Below are positions 21,826 to 30,986 of a stretch of DNA of 30,986 nt, piece after piece (within the stretch, counting starts at the first letter, position 1; every line of letters starts with the position of its first letter). Where the stretch lies: the NCBI GenBank assembly GCA_032718475.1, contig JAUCBJ010007349.1:1-30986 (forward strand), written 5' to 3'. The notes under the pieces are model-generated. The model saw only the letters and a list, made by a program, of their open reading frames with translations, ran no database searches and had not been told where the DNA came from. Position numbers and translations under genes: made by a program. This DNA is from Nemertoderma westbladi. Its lineage: Eukaryota; Xenacoelomorpha; Nemertodermatida; Nemertodermatidae.

Positions 21826-22188
21826 TATTAAATTTATTAATTTCCACTTGAATATAATTCATTAAATTATTCTAGAATATAAATGATTCGATCCGTATTC
21901 TTCCAATCCGCACACTCTAAAAGTAAAATATCCGTAAATTCAGTAACATGTGCGGAGGGGTGGGGGGAATCCAACACAATAAACGAAAGTCAATAACACG
22001 ATATAGTTTCATTTTTGAGAGAAATTAGATGTTAATAAATGCGGTAATATATTTTTATTTTAACACGGTAATTTTTAGTAGATAATTAAACTTGAGATGA
22101 TTACAAAGTAGGCAGCATTATATAATATTAGCGGGAAAAAATGAAATAAGTCCAACAGTCTAGAATTCGGTATTATTTACTGCATAAA

Positions 22189-22569
22189 TCAGGAATCAGC
22201 TTCGAATAGAATTTCCAACAACTCCAGTTTAGCGCATTCATCCTCAGTCAGTCGGTCGTTTGTTCCCCATTTCATAAACGTTGGTATCGATTTGAGTTTG
22301 AGTTTTGGATGCGTTCTGTATCCATTTTTCTGATCCTTCCATGTAGGTCTGTCACCAACGTAACACTTTATTACTATGGTATCGCTAGGTAGGTTGGCGA
22401 GGTGTTTCTGTATAACGGGATAGGCAACGTTGCAATCCGAGCACCACGACTCGCTCCCGATGTCTGCAGTTAGCGATCCCGTAAATAAAACGTAGACCTG
22501 CTTGTTCGAATGTTTGGTAACCTCTTCTAAAAGAGAGTCTAAATTACTCAATTCGATAAAACTTGCCAT
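22189..22569 (-). CDS. TXNDC17: Thioredoxin domain-containing protein 17 (TRP14 type)
   Basis: This 126-residue cytosolic thioredoxin-fold protein belongs to the TRP14 family, which reduces cystine and selected protein disulfides using thioredoxin reductase. The active site is WCSDC (W42, C43, C46); vertebrate members have WCPDC. Other family signatures are YVLFTGS (26-32), the cis-proline loop SIPTF (94-98), WKD (77-79) and the C-terminal ELLEILFE. Length agrees with the human protein (123). The ATG at 22567-22569 has A at -3 and G at +4; the frame extends three codons upstream only to a TTG. It is intact and has no intron, whereas vertebrate orthologues have several, so a retrocopy is possible, though no A-tail is visible. 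A LINE fragment lies about 150 bp upstream on the other strand. Confidence 0.93.
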   Translation of the reverse strand: MASFIELSNLDSLLEEVTKHSNKQVYVLFTGSLTADIGSESWCSDCNVAYPVIQKHLANLPSDTIVIKCYVGDRPTWKDQKNGYRTHPKLKLKSIPTFMKWGTNDRLTEDECAKLELLEILFEADS

Positions 22570-22722
22570 GTTAAACAAAGGCAGTGCGGGGAGTTTAGCA
22601 GACCTAAGAGATACCGCTTACGGACAATATATTAAATTACCGAAATTAAACACAGAACCTCTACGCAATCACAAGGGAAAGGAATATGTATAACATAATG
22701 AATATGATAATAATAAATATAT

Positions 22723-23028
22723 ATGAGGAATATGTATATGAAACAGGATATCCGGGAGTCGCACCGCAAGGCGTGGACCAGGTTCCGGCTTCTATCGACC
22801 AATCTCAGCGTAGAGATAGGGAGATGGAACCGAGTCCCATATGATCGACGTCTTTGCAAGTGTGGCTCGCCCCAATCCGAATCACATGTTATTTGTACAT
22901 GTTCATTTGTAGAGGCAGTAGGCCTAAGGAATAAATACCAATTAGATTATTCATCCCCATGCTCTGTTCTATCCAGTGACCCCCTGTGTACCACGATGCA
23001 ATATATAGACGAACTTTTAGAGATTTAG
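22723..23028 (+). pseudogene. LINE ORF2 C-terminus, 5'-truncated copy
   Basis: The frame contains SVEIGRWNRVPYDRRLCKCG and then a CCHC-like cluster (C45, C47, H55, C60 counted from the ATG). The arrangement R-x-C-x-C-G, about seven residues, then H-x4-C is typical of the extreme C-terminus of many LINE ORF2 proteins. No polymerase motif precedes it, so this is a 5'-truncated insertion, the usual result of incomplete reverse transcription. It is a different family from the LINE at 1-4541, whose C-terminus lacks this cluster. Confidence 0.75.
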
Positions 23029-23325
23029 AATTATTAATTAAATTGGTTTAACTCTATTATGTATTTATATTTATTTAATATTTATTAGTAAGTTATTTGT
23101 ACGTAACGTTTGGGTAATATCAGCATATATTAAATTATTTGAATATGGCAATTGCTATGCTGGTTTATGTATACTTAAGTAACTTTTAATTTAGGATTTG
23201 TGAGTACCGCGGCCGCGTATTTTACTGGTTATTATAATAAGTGCTTGAGTGTATTCAGATATATATATGTATTCCGTCCCACTTGGACCGATTTATTGGT
23301 CAATAATAAACTAACTAACTAACTA
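23029..23325 (+). other. 3' untranslated region and AACT-repeat tail of the truncated LINE
   Basis: AT-rich sequence ends with gacc-gattta-ttggtc (small hairpin, 23286-23301), caataataa and a run of aact repeats to about 23325. This mirrors the hairpin-plus-microsatellite end of the LINE at 4495-4541. Confidence 0.65.
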
Positions 23326-24357
23326 TAGCCTATACTGTAGCATAGAAAAGTCATTATTGTTACCGGTATACAGAGTCTAAACAATGTATCTTGTAGCAGA
23401 ACTTTTTAAGAGACTTTGGTTTTGAATTTATGGGATAAAAATTGAAAAAAAGTTAGTTACTTCGGCCGTTGGTCCATGAGATTACACACGATATCTATGA
23501 GGCAGGTGATCAGTCAATCAGTTTACATGTTATCCAGCAATAGGCCTACCGCTCTACCGGTAACATTACAAGAAAGAAACAAGGCTACAAACCCTTTTGA
23601 ATATCCCTCCACTTTAAACTAATATAAGGTAGGGCATGGTAGAAGATCATCCAATAGGAATTAGCGGCTCAGTGTTTCTCTTTTAGTTCTCGAGTTATCG
23701 TGGGATATCTGTCTATCAAAATGAAACCCAGACGGAAAGACTACATTCCACCAAATATTAAAAAATAACTTTAGAAATTAAATCAGCGACCTGGAAAACC
23801 CCCATAACTATAATTTTAAATTGGTAGTGTACTTCCTTTACGCAGACACTATTAACCAACCAGACCGCATCAGGTAGTTTTGCGCGGGAAGGTTTGAAAG
23901 CGATTATCTCGCTCAGAATTACATTTTTTCGCACGACAAATACTACTCCGCGATTTCTTAAACGATTTTTTGCAATTTTTGTATTATGAAAGGTAATTTA
24001 ATTAGCTTCAATAAATTTCACGCACTTTTCTAAATTTAATAATATTTCATCATTTTTTGAATGAACAATTACAAAAATACATATGGTTTTTTTTCAGTTT
24101 TTATAAAATTGTGATTTCTTTTTACAAAATTCAATTTGTCGATTAGAAATAGGTACAAAACGAAAATACAAAAACTGGCCGAAAAATATGATGAAAATTA
24201 ACATACTGGTTCCAAAGAATGTGGCATCGGAAAATAAAAATGGAAAATAACGGAGGAGTCTTTTTAGTGAATTTTTTTACGTAGGCCGCTAAGGGGCGCC
24301 AGCTAGGCAATAATAGCATGGCTAGTGCAGTACTAACTAATGCTGTACTACTATGAC
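23326..24357. other. AT-rich spacer, no gene seen
   Basis: No frame, array or element end that I can support. Confidence 0.45.
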
Positions 24358-24379
24358 GGGGGGGGGGGGGGGGGGGGGG
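24358..24379 (+). repeat. G22 homopolymer
   Basis: Twenty-two consecutive G. It could form a G-quadruplex and its length is likely to be uncertain in the assembly. Confidence 0.9.
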
Positions 24380-24566
24380 TGCCTTGGAGTGGGTTGGGCG
24401 ATCACTCGAGATTCGTCAGGATGCCGGAAAATCTATTTCTATTGTAATTGGCCAGTCGGGTTCACTTCCACTCCCGCACATATCGTCGGACGCGATGTGT
24501 ATAGATTATTAGGTAGGCCTAATGTAAAATGTAAGCCTTTATTTTTAATTTAGCGTTTCTAGAAAG

Positions 24567-24670
24567 CAGGGACAGGATACGATACGACACGAATGCAAAT
24601 TTGAGACAATACGATACGATACGAAAGACGAAAAATGTTTCGCATTTTTTCCGTATCGTATTTCATCTAA
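24567..24670 (+). mobile_element. Probable hAT-like element end (solo)
   Basis: Starts cagggacaggatacgatacg and carries repeated atacg/tacga pentamers in both orientations (24577-24660). This copies the design of the two complete hAT-like elements: a (C/T)AGGG end followed by reiterated subterminal pentamers. No matching right end or target duplication was found. Confidence 0.4.
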
Positions 24671-26581
24671 GAATTGATAAAAATATATGTATTGTTATTA
24701 TATGTATTGTATTTTGTATTACACTTAGAAAATCATATAAATGTGTCTGGCTTCAACACCCATAACGACGTTTATGCAACTCGGCCCGAATAGTAGGTGT
24801 TACCATCTCACCATGCCACTTTATGATTACTGTACTGATGTACCAACCTAGGCCTACATACTGCCGTTATTTATGGAATAATTTTGATTTGATGTACCAA
24901 GATATGGAATAAAATTAAAAACTTCAATTTCGAAGTTAATAAAAATACTAGAATAAAACTGAATTATTTCAAAACAAATGTTTTATTTCTTTTATTCTCT
25001 CACTAGAATGCCTTTTATCATAACATTAATGCCTTGTAGGCGCGATTAGAGTTCTCCTCACAACTATATTTAAACTGTAATTAAATTATATTTCACTGGT
25101 CTTTTTAACATTATTCTGCAATTAATTATAATTACTATACGATTAACGATCAATCCTCCCGTCTTACACATTTTATTGACATAATAAAACTATAAGCTTC
25201 AACCTAATTTATACAACGTAATTTTGAGAAAAATATTTTATTGTAAATAAATAAGTGGTGTTGATCTCTGGTTTTGTTCGCGCTTTTGAAGACCTTTAGC
25301 AGTTTAACCTGCCAAAATTTATATGTCTTTTAGTTAATTAACACACCTTTAGCATACGACAATATTTTATGCTAATAAACAAAACATTAGCCGAAGCCAG
25401 CCCATGCGCGATCATTCACCCGATGGATCTACACCCGGGAGGCTGAATTCGGATGCTTAGATTTTATTATTGCAGTGTAAGGTTGCAGTGTAAACCTATT
25501 GTATTATTCGATAGATCACTAATAATTAATTTCTGACAGATATTATTAACTTTCGGGAAATATTAACAGTTCCTTTAGGACGTGGCGCTCTATCTATTTA
25601 AACAGAGCTAGGACTTATACTAAACGCAACGATAAGGCTTATGATTAAAGTATAAGTCGCATTCTTTAGGAAATGCTTTGTTACCAGTCACATCACACTC
25701 ACAATCATGCACACTATTCTGCCGACCGTCAGTATATTTGATCACACATAAAGAGAACAGCAATTGACTCAGGTAGTGTCTACTAAATAACATTAGATTC
25801 AATACACACCACATTGATATAAATCGCAATTGTTATATATAGCCCGCCTCTCTAACCTGTAGTGTATCAAGAAAATTGGGAATTTTGGGTGATTTATCCG
25901 TATTCTCCAAAGAGCAATATTTCCATCAACAAATAGATACAATTAATAACTGACGGTAAATAGCAGTACAAACAATATGATTAGTGCAGTTAAATTAAGT
26001 GAGGTAACACCGCCGGTAACAGTTATACTTTCTATAATCTAAGCAGTTTTACTAGAGTTCTTAGAGCCGGTGTTTCTGGCTTAGACAGCAATAACAACAA
26101 AGTATCAAGTAAGGCAGTAAGACTGAACACTCTCCTTATGATCGGCTGAAAAGCTACACGTCGACAGGAAAAATCGCTCTGATTGGCTCAAGCCAAACAA
26201 AGAACTATGCGTCCAATGGCTGTTTCCATGTCAGCAACCAGCTGTTAGATGTCGTAATATGAATCATCACGGCTAAGCTGTGAAAGGTAGTTGGTGCATT
26301 ACAGGTTTTTTGCCTTACCATGTCCGCCAAAACACGTATATAGCAGAATGACTTTTATGTCCGTTAAAACACCTGTAACGGTACCTTGCGGGCGAGGGGA
26401 ATATATATACAGTTAGAGAACCTTTTTAGAGTATTCCAGCGCCTGGGGGGAAACTGGATTGCGAAGCAAAAGGGGCCAGTTATATCCCACAGAAGCTTTT
26501 ACACCGCTCCCAGAAAATGGGATTTGAGTCTATAAATATACAAAAATCACAGTTTCTAATATACGTAAATACTCTAAACAG
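24671..26581. other. AT-rich spacer, no gene seen
   Basis: A 69-codon minus frame at 25620-25829 has no recognisable features. On the minus strand, gccaatcagagcg near 26187 is a CCAAT-type word, but nothing downstream (leftward) is a clear gene. Confidence 0.45.
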
Positions 26582-27745
26582 TTAGTCTTTCTTGCGCGGA
26601 CGGCGTTTACGCAGTTTTTTAAAGCTAGCAAGAGTCCTTTTCTCTTTGGGGCGAGCCACTTTACGAGGAGGGCTATAACTCCTGGGTGAAGGGTGCAATA
26701 TGATTGCATCAGAAGGTATGGGATTGCGATCGGTATATCCGCCGGTCGAAGTACCGGGTTGATTGACATCAACGTCCGGGGAGAGGGGTCTAACGGCTTT
26801 GAGAGCTCGTTTCAAGACAGCCGCTCTTACGGGTCCTTTACGAGTGGTCTGAACGAGGGCCGTGGGTGGACCATAGGCAGTTAGAAACTTCCTTGGTTTA
26901 ATGGTTCTTTCCAACTCGCGTTCGCGGGCTCTGTACTCGCAAGGCCGTCGATATACTTCCTGTAACTCAGGGTGTGAGTTGACAAATAAGTCTCCATAGG
27001 CCGGATCTTGACGGATAAAGTTTATTAAGTTATACGAATTGATGTCACTCGGATTAATGCTCCTGAGGAATTTGCGTACATATTTGGTTGAAATACATTC
27101 TCCAGCGCGCTTCAATAGTTCATAACTTGATAGGCGTGATTTTTGCTCGACGGAGGCAAACAAATATGGATGGAACGCATAAACTCCTTCGTAGGCGCGT
27201 CCAGGATAATAGCGATGGCGTGAATCACAATGTAAATCAGCGTTCGCTTCCCAAGCTCTGATATAACGTAGTGTGATCATTTCATCTACGCTTTCCAAAT
27301 CGCGATTAAAAGGGCAATCGAAACTGGCATGTCCCTTTAGTGGACAGTGGTGACATTGAGTCATAAATTGAGGGCAAACCGTAAAAATATGCAAATTATT
27401 AAATCTGCAATACGCTCAATAAATTTCCATCGCCGGTTGTTTGTGGAAATAGGAACAGCGGACGTTTGTGTCCATGGGCGTAACAGGGTCTCTCGATGCG
27501 CATAACCGACAACGTTGCCGAGAAACATAGTTGGCATGGCGATAATCGTACGCAGTGAGACACTGTGGACCTTGATACCATTCTAGGATGTAATCGTTGT
27601 CGCTGTTCCGAGCGCGATAGGCTGAATCTCCTCAGATTCTAGGCATATTGGTTCGTCTTCCCAGTCTGTTACGAATAGAATTTTCGTGATCTATTCTCGG
27701 TTTATCGTTACGACTCCGCTGGGTATGATATTTAAATAGAACCAT
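26582..27745 (-). pseudogene. Cys/His-rich zinc-knuckle protein frame with two in-frame TGA codons (unknown family)
   Basis: I do not recognise this family. From the ATG at 27743-27745 one frame runs to the TAA at 26582, interrupted only by TGA at 27632-27634 and 27416-27418. The middle part has C-x2-C (RCRLC) and further Cys/His. After the second TGA comes a retroviral-type CCHC knuckle, CHHCPLKGHASFDC (27314-27355, C-x2-C-x4-H-x4-C). The C-terminus is Pro/Ser-rich and ends strongly basic (KKLRKRRPRKKD). If only the part after the stops is used, the first ATG is at 27362-27364, giving 260 residues. The frame starts 14 bases inside the preceding frame. Zinc knuckle plus basic tail suggests a nucleic-acid-binding Gag-like or other element-encoded protein; that is inference. 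The TGAs could be CGA or TGG decay. Confidence 0.55.
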
Positions 27746-28031
27746 TTCCCTTTAGGGTGTCTACATCGTCCGTATCATGTAAATCGATAGGATGGCCGGT
27801 AGTTAAGAAGTCCATATACGTACCATTACGATGCGTATAGCGAGCGGTTAATTTTCGATAGTCCAATTCACGCGTAAGTTGCTCTTGGGACATCGGCGGT
27901 TCGATATAACGACCATCGTCCTCCGTAATAGTCGGATCGGCTTCACCGCGTATCAAGCTATCCACAAACGCTTGTAAAGGTAGAGTATATCGCTCTCTAA
28001 TACCAAGGTCATCTTCTATTAATTCCGTCAT
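27732..28031 (-). CDS. Hypothetical acidic 99-residue protein upstream of the zinc-knuckle frame
   Basis: ATG at 28029-28031, stop TAA at 27732-27734. The product is acidic, with Asp/Glu-rich segments (TELIEDDLG, TITEDDGRY) and no signal peptide, membrane segment or known motif. Its last 14 bases overlap the ATG of the Cys/His-rich frame, and base composition is less AT-rich than the flanks. The tight overlap suggests that both belonged to one compact element or transcript. Function unknown. Confidence 0.45.
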   Translation of the reverse strand: MTELIEDDLGIRERYTLPLQAFVDSLIRGEADPTITEDDGRYIEPPMSQEQLTRELDYRKLTARYTHRNGTYMDFLTTGHPIDLHDTDDVDTLKGNGSI

Positions 28032-28844
28032 ATCTGCTATCTGAGTTTATTAATATTAGTATGAGTCAATATTTAGGCAAGCGGGCGTCGCTGCCTACTA
28101 GTCTTTGACCCCGGACAGTGGGTTTCTCAGCGCCGATGTACCGTTGTCGCGGTGTTTGCGCCAACATGTAGCAACAGCACGACAACGATAATCGACACAA
28201 GTCCCACCACTGTCCGTCCCAAAGGCTTGAATCCACTTGAGGTTATCTCGGTAGAGTTAGGCTACTTTACAATTGCGATTAGCTACTGTAAACACACTTT
28301 AGTAGTATCATTCACCTATAAACGCACAAATTCCATACAATCATTACTTACTGCACACATGCATGCCATTTGTCCGTTAGTCAATGTCTTCCAGAATGTC
28401 ACGTTATTACTATGTATCCTTGGATACTAATAGTGCGCTATGTATACTCTTATGCTACGCAATGGGGCAAGCTTTTTATTGGTCCTTTAACTTGTTTCTA
28501 ATTCTAGCGTGGGTGTTGCCATGGTGACATTATGGAAAACTAGCGGTAGAATTAGGGCAATTCTCATGTATACAGATCTGGGATGTTATTTAATAGTAAT
28601 TCTTTAATTGTCAATATCCTCTTTATGCATGATTTTATAAATTTTATCGGCTATTGACTATATGTTGGAGATTCTCGCACTCTAGTACACTCAATATGAA
28701 TCTCCGCTCCCATGATCTATTAATTACTGGAATTTTGGGAATGTTATAAATTGCACAAAATGACAATTTATGAAATTCATTGGAATATGAATTTAAATTT
28801 ATTCCCGTGAATTTTATTATTTGATGTTAAAATTGACACAATTT
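28032..28844. other. Spacer upstream of the minus-strand frames
   Basis: On the minus strand, ttggcgcaaacaccg near 28160 loosely resembles a retroelement primer-binding leader, and gaccaataaaa near 28480 a promoter word. No direct repeat flanks the 26.6-28.0 kb frames, so neither is supported as an LTR feature. No gene seen. Confidence 0.35.
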
Positions 28845-29135
28845 GATTCCAGAGCAGGTCTGGGGACATAGGATCCTGAATTCTATGAAATTTGTCTTTT
28901 TAAGAGTATCGGTAAGTGCTGCGATATCTTAATTGACTAGAAATTTTAAAGGATCGGAATTTTACAGATTTTAATAAATATTAAATTAATATTTTGGATG
29001 GGCACCGATTTATTCCAGAACTTGTCTGGGGACGTTAACCACTGATTCTAGAATTTGTCTTTCAAGTATATCGGTGGGTGCCACGATATCTTAATCGACT
29101 AGAATTACAGATGGTCAAAAAGTTTAACAGATTTA
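28845..29135 (+). repeat. Diverged 166-bp tandem duplication
   Basis: attccagagcaggtctgggg (from 28847) and attccagaacttgtctgggg (from 29013) start two copies that share aatttgtctttt/c, atcggt-agtgc, cgatatcttaat-gactaga and tttaacag/acagatttt. The offset at tctgggg is 166 bp. The copies are diverged, so the event is old. Confidence 0.7.
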
Positions 29136-29152
29136 TTTGCGATTTACGCTAC

Positions 29153-29634
29153 TGTTAGAGGGACATCACGCTACTATATGTATTATTTAATATAAGGTAG
29201 AAGAGCAATATCGCACAAAGCAATGTCAGTGTGAAGAGGCAAGTCGTTTCCAAGGTCTACCCAGAGCTTGGTTTAGCCGAGACACGAGGATCTGAACTTT
29301 GCATTCCTAATACTCTGCCTACCAATAATACTTAAATATAGTAGTGGCTTTATTGTACTTTAAGAAGTACTGACATGTCATCTTACTATAGTCTCGCATT
29401 TATAATATAATACGGACAGTAAGGAAAGAGAAAATAATTACTTCTTGCCGTCGCACTAAATATATATTATAAGTAATTATGTACGTAATAAACACTAATA
29501 TATTGCACTAATTTACTAAATATTCTAAAATAACATTTTACTAAATAAAATTAAATAAAACGATTATAATAAAATTACATAATAATACATACATAAATAT
29601 AAAATAAAAACAAATATAAAATGATATAGTCACA
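29153..29634 (-). repeat. Candidate 3' LTR of the BEL/Pao element
   Basis: Read on the minus strand, the segment starts tgtgactatatc just after purine-rich ggagtgggtg, contains AATAAA (29349-29354) and ends ctctaaca, giving TG...CA limits of about 480 bp at the expected place, shortly after the Gag-Pol stop. The matching 5' LTR would be beyond the window, so this is only a prediction. Confidence 0.3.
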
Positions 29635-29652
29635 CACCCACTCCATATGTTA

Positions 29653-30986
29653 TTATGTTATGGAGTCCCTAGATATTTGTCGGATTAGGGAAGTGGTCGT
29701 AGGAAGAGTATCTTGCCTTCCATAGTTTCCGGACAGTTTTTGGTCTCTTTCCAGTAAACATAAACGACCAGCTGGGTGATTGGGTTGTCGTGTTACTTTC
29801 TCCGCTCCCTTGGCCTGTCTAATCTCAGCCGAGTTAAGGTGGGGAGGCCATTCATCTTCTTCTTTACTTAGGGAGTCGGGTCCACCTAACCAGCCGGGAG
29901 TATCTATCCGTTCTTGAGGAGTCGCTCCTCTGGAAGCGATGTCGGCTAGATTAATCATCTCGGGGCGATGTCTCCATTGTTCTTCATTGGAGTTAATATC
30001 GTCATTATCTGAGGAGTATGGTGTTCCCTCAGTTAGTTCGTCCACTTCACTGCTCCCCACTTCCCAACCATTTATCTGGCATATTCTTTCTGGTGGTAGT
30101 CTCTCTTCGAGAGTTCTGCGGGAAGGGCCAGTAAAGTACCAACCTACTCTAGTTCTTACCGCAAGGGTTTGTAGTGGCTGCGGTTGAGCAGGTCGTTTTT
30201 CTAATGGCTCGAGCGCCTCATGCGCGTTTTGGCCGATGAGTATTTGCACTCCAGGATAATCGGTTTGGAATCGAGGTATCTCAAGATGTTGGATGCACTC
30301 GTCCTCGTCCCAGTTATAAGGTTCTGCTTGAGTAGTAGCAAAGTTCTTTATAGCCACCATTTTTACTGACCTTATACCTTGTGTTCCTAACTTATCCTGG
30401 GGGGTGGACAACACACCTACATAGTAATCTGCCGTTAGGGTAGATTTCCAAACCTGCATAATTCCTGACATATTCAGTTTAGTCCGGAACTTGGGTTGTC
30501 CAGCAAAGATATCTTCGGCTAGTTCTTGATTGATGAATGTTCCTGTGCTGCCGGAGTCAAGGAGGGCGTTCACTATGTAGCTTTTGTTAAGACCGTGAAC
30601 TCTTACTTGAACTACAGGAAATTCTCTGATTCCTACGTTGGAAGCTGGAGCTTTCCAAGATGGTTGTTTGGCGAAAGTAGTTGGGGGAAACTCATCGTTG
30701 ATGTCCTTTTCGTAAGTAAGTGCTCGATACACTGCGGTATTTATTAGATAACAGGATTCGTTGGCATCGGAGAATTCGTCCGTATAGAATCCTTCCCACT
30801 CAGAACTTTGGTCAGTGTCGTTCACATCACTGAATTGGACATGTGATTTGGGCTCACTTACCTGACTCGGGCTGTTTCGTTCGAATTCCGTGTGTAACAA
30901 GCTATGGTGTTTCGCGCCGCACTTAGCACACCTTGCGTCAGAGTAACAGGTTCGCCGCTGGTGTCCGCGTCTGAGACAGTTATAAC
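29653..30986 (-). pseudogene. BEL/Pao retrotransposon Gag-Pol frame lacking reverse transcriptase and RNase H, cut by window edge
   Basis: The frame is open from the right edge to the TGA at 29653; the codon at 30898-30900 is TTG, an internal Leu, not a start. Near the edge is the Gag zinc-binding end, NCLRRGHQRRTC followed by CAKCGAKHHSLLH. The retropepsin domain follows, with catalytic ALLDSGSTGTFI (30550-30558 for DSG) and the second motif VQILIG near 30240. Next comes RTRVGWYFTGP, which normally precedes reverse transcriptase. At about 29976 the protein jumps to WRHRPEMINLADIASRG and GPDSL/WPP, which in BEL/Pao elements lie after RNase H, before integrase. About 600 residues are thus missing with the frame kept. 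The frame ends shortly afterwards in a degenerate integrase start. It may be a non-autonomous derivative that still encodes Gag and protease. Confidence 0.82.

Noticed and set aside
28152-28430. 92-residue plus-strand frame
   Set aside because: No recognisable domain; Thr/Ser-rich start and hydrophobic end look accidental, and the neighbouring coding frames are on the minus strand.
26582-30986. Treating the Cys/His-rich frames and the BEL/Pao frame as one element
   Set aside because: Each has its own zinc-knuckle type, about 1.6 kb of unrelated AT-rich sequence lies between, and no shared repeat flanks both.

Overview
The window looks like nuclear DNA of an invertebrate animal. It is AT-rich, most of it is mobile-element and satellite sequence, and it holds two recognisable animal genes: a co-Smad (Smad4) and a TXNDC17-type thioredoxin. 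The short palindromic word taggccta recurs through the non-coding parts. That, with foldback elements and CR1/L2-like LINEs, would fit a marine invertebrate, but the lineage is an inference I cannot test. I see no bacterial, organellar or CRISPR features.

Layout. 1-4541 is a LINE retrotransposon on the + strand: the tail of ORF1, then an endonuclease/reverse-transcriptase ORF2 broken by a tandem duplication, frameshifts and a stop, then a 3' tail ending in TAA repeats. 5030-6858 is a non-autonomous hAT-like element with an exact 8-bp target duplication, and it contains a large foldback whose two arms are 12-bp minisatellite arrays facing each other. 8303-9898 is an intact, intronless Smad4-like gene with MH1 and MH2 domains. 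Downstream lie a 31-bp array (about 14 copies) and a 40-bp array (about 35 copies).

13130-13625 is an inverted-repeat element with a C-run in one arm and a G-run in the other. 13710-14648 is a second hAT-like element with an exact 8-bp target duplication. 15781-16400 has five 82-bp repeats running into another copy of the 13.1-kb repeat family. 16608-21379 is a 63-bp satellite (about 76 copies) with higher-order duplications, interrupted at its right end by a SINE-like insert. 22189-22569 (minus) is an intact single-exon TXNDC17 gene, followed by the 3' end of a second LINE (22723-23325).

The right third is mostly gene-poor. 26582-28031 (minus) holds two overlapping frames of unknown family, the second Cys/His-rich with a CCHC knuckle and two in-frame TGA codons. 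29653-30986 (minus) is a BEL/Pao Gag-Pol frame that stays open although reverse transcriptase and RNase H are missing. The two cellular genes have no visible functional link. The rest is best read as successive layers of transposon insertion and tandem-array growth.
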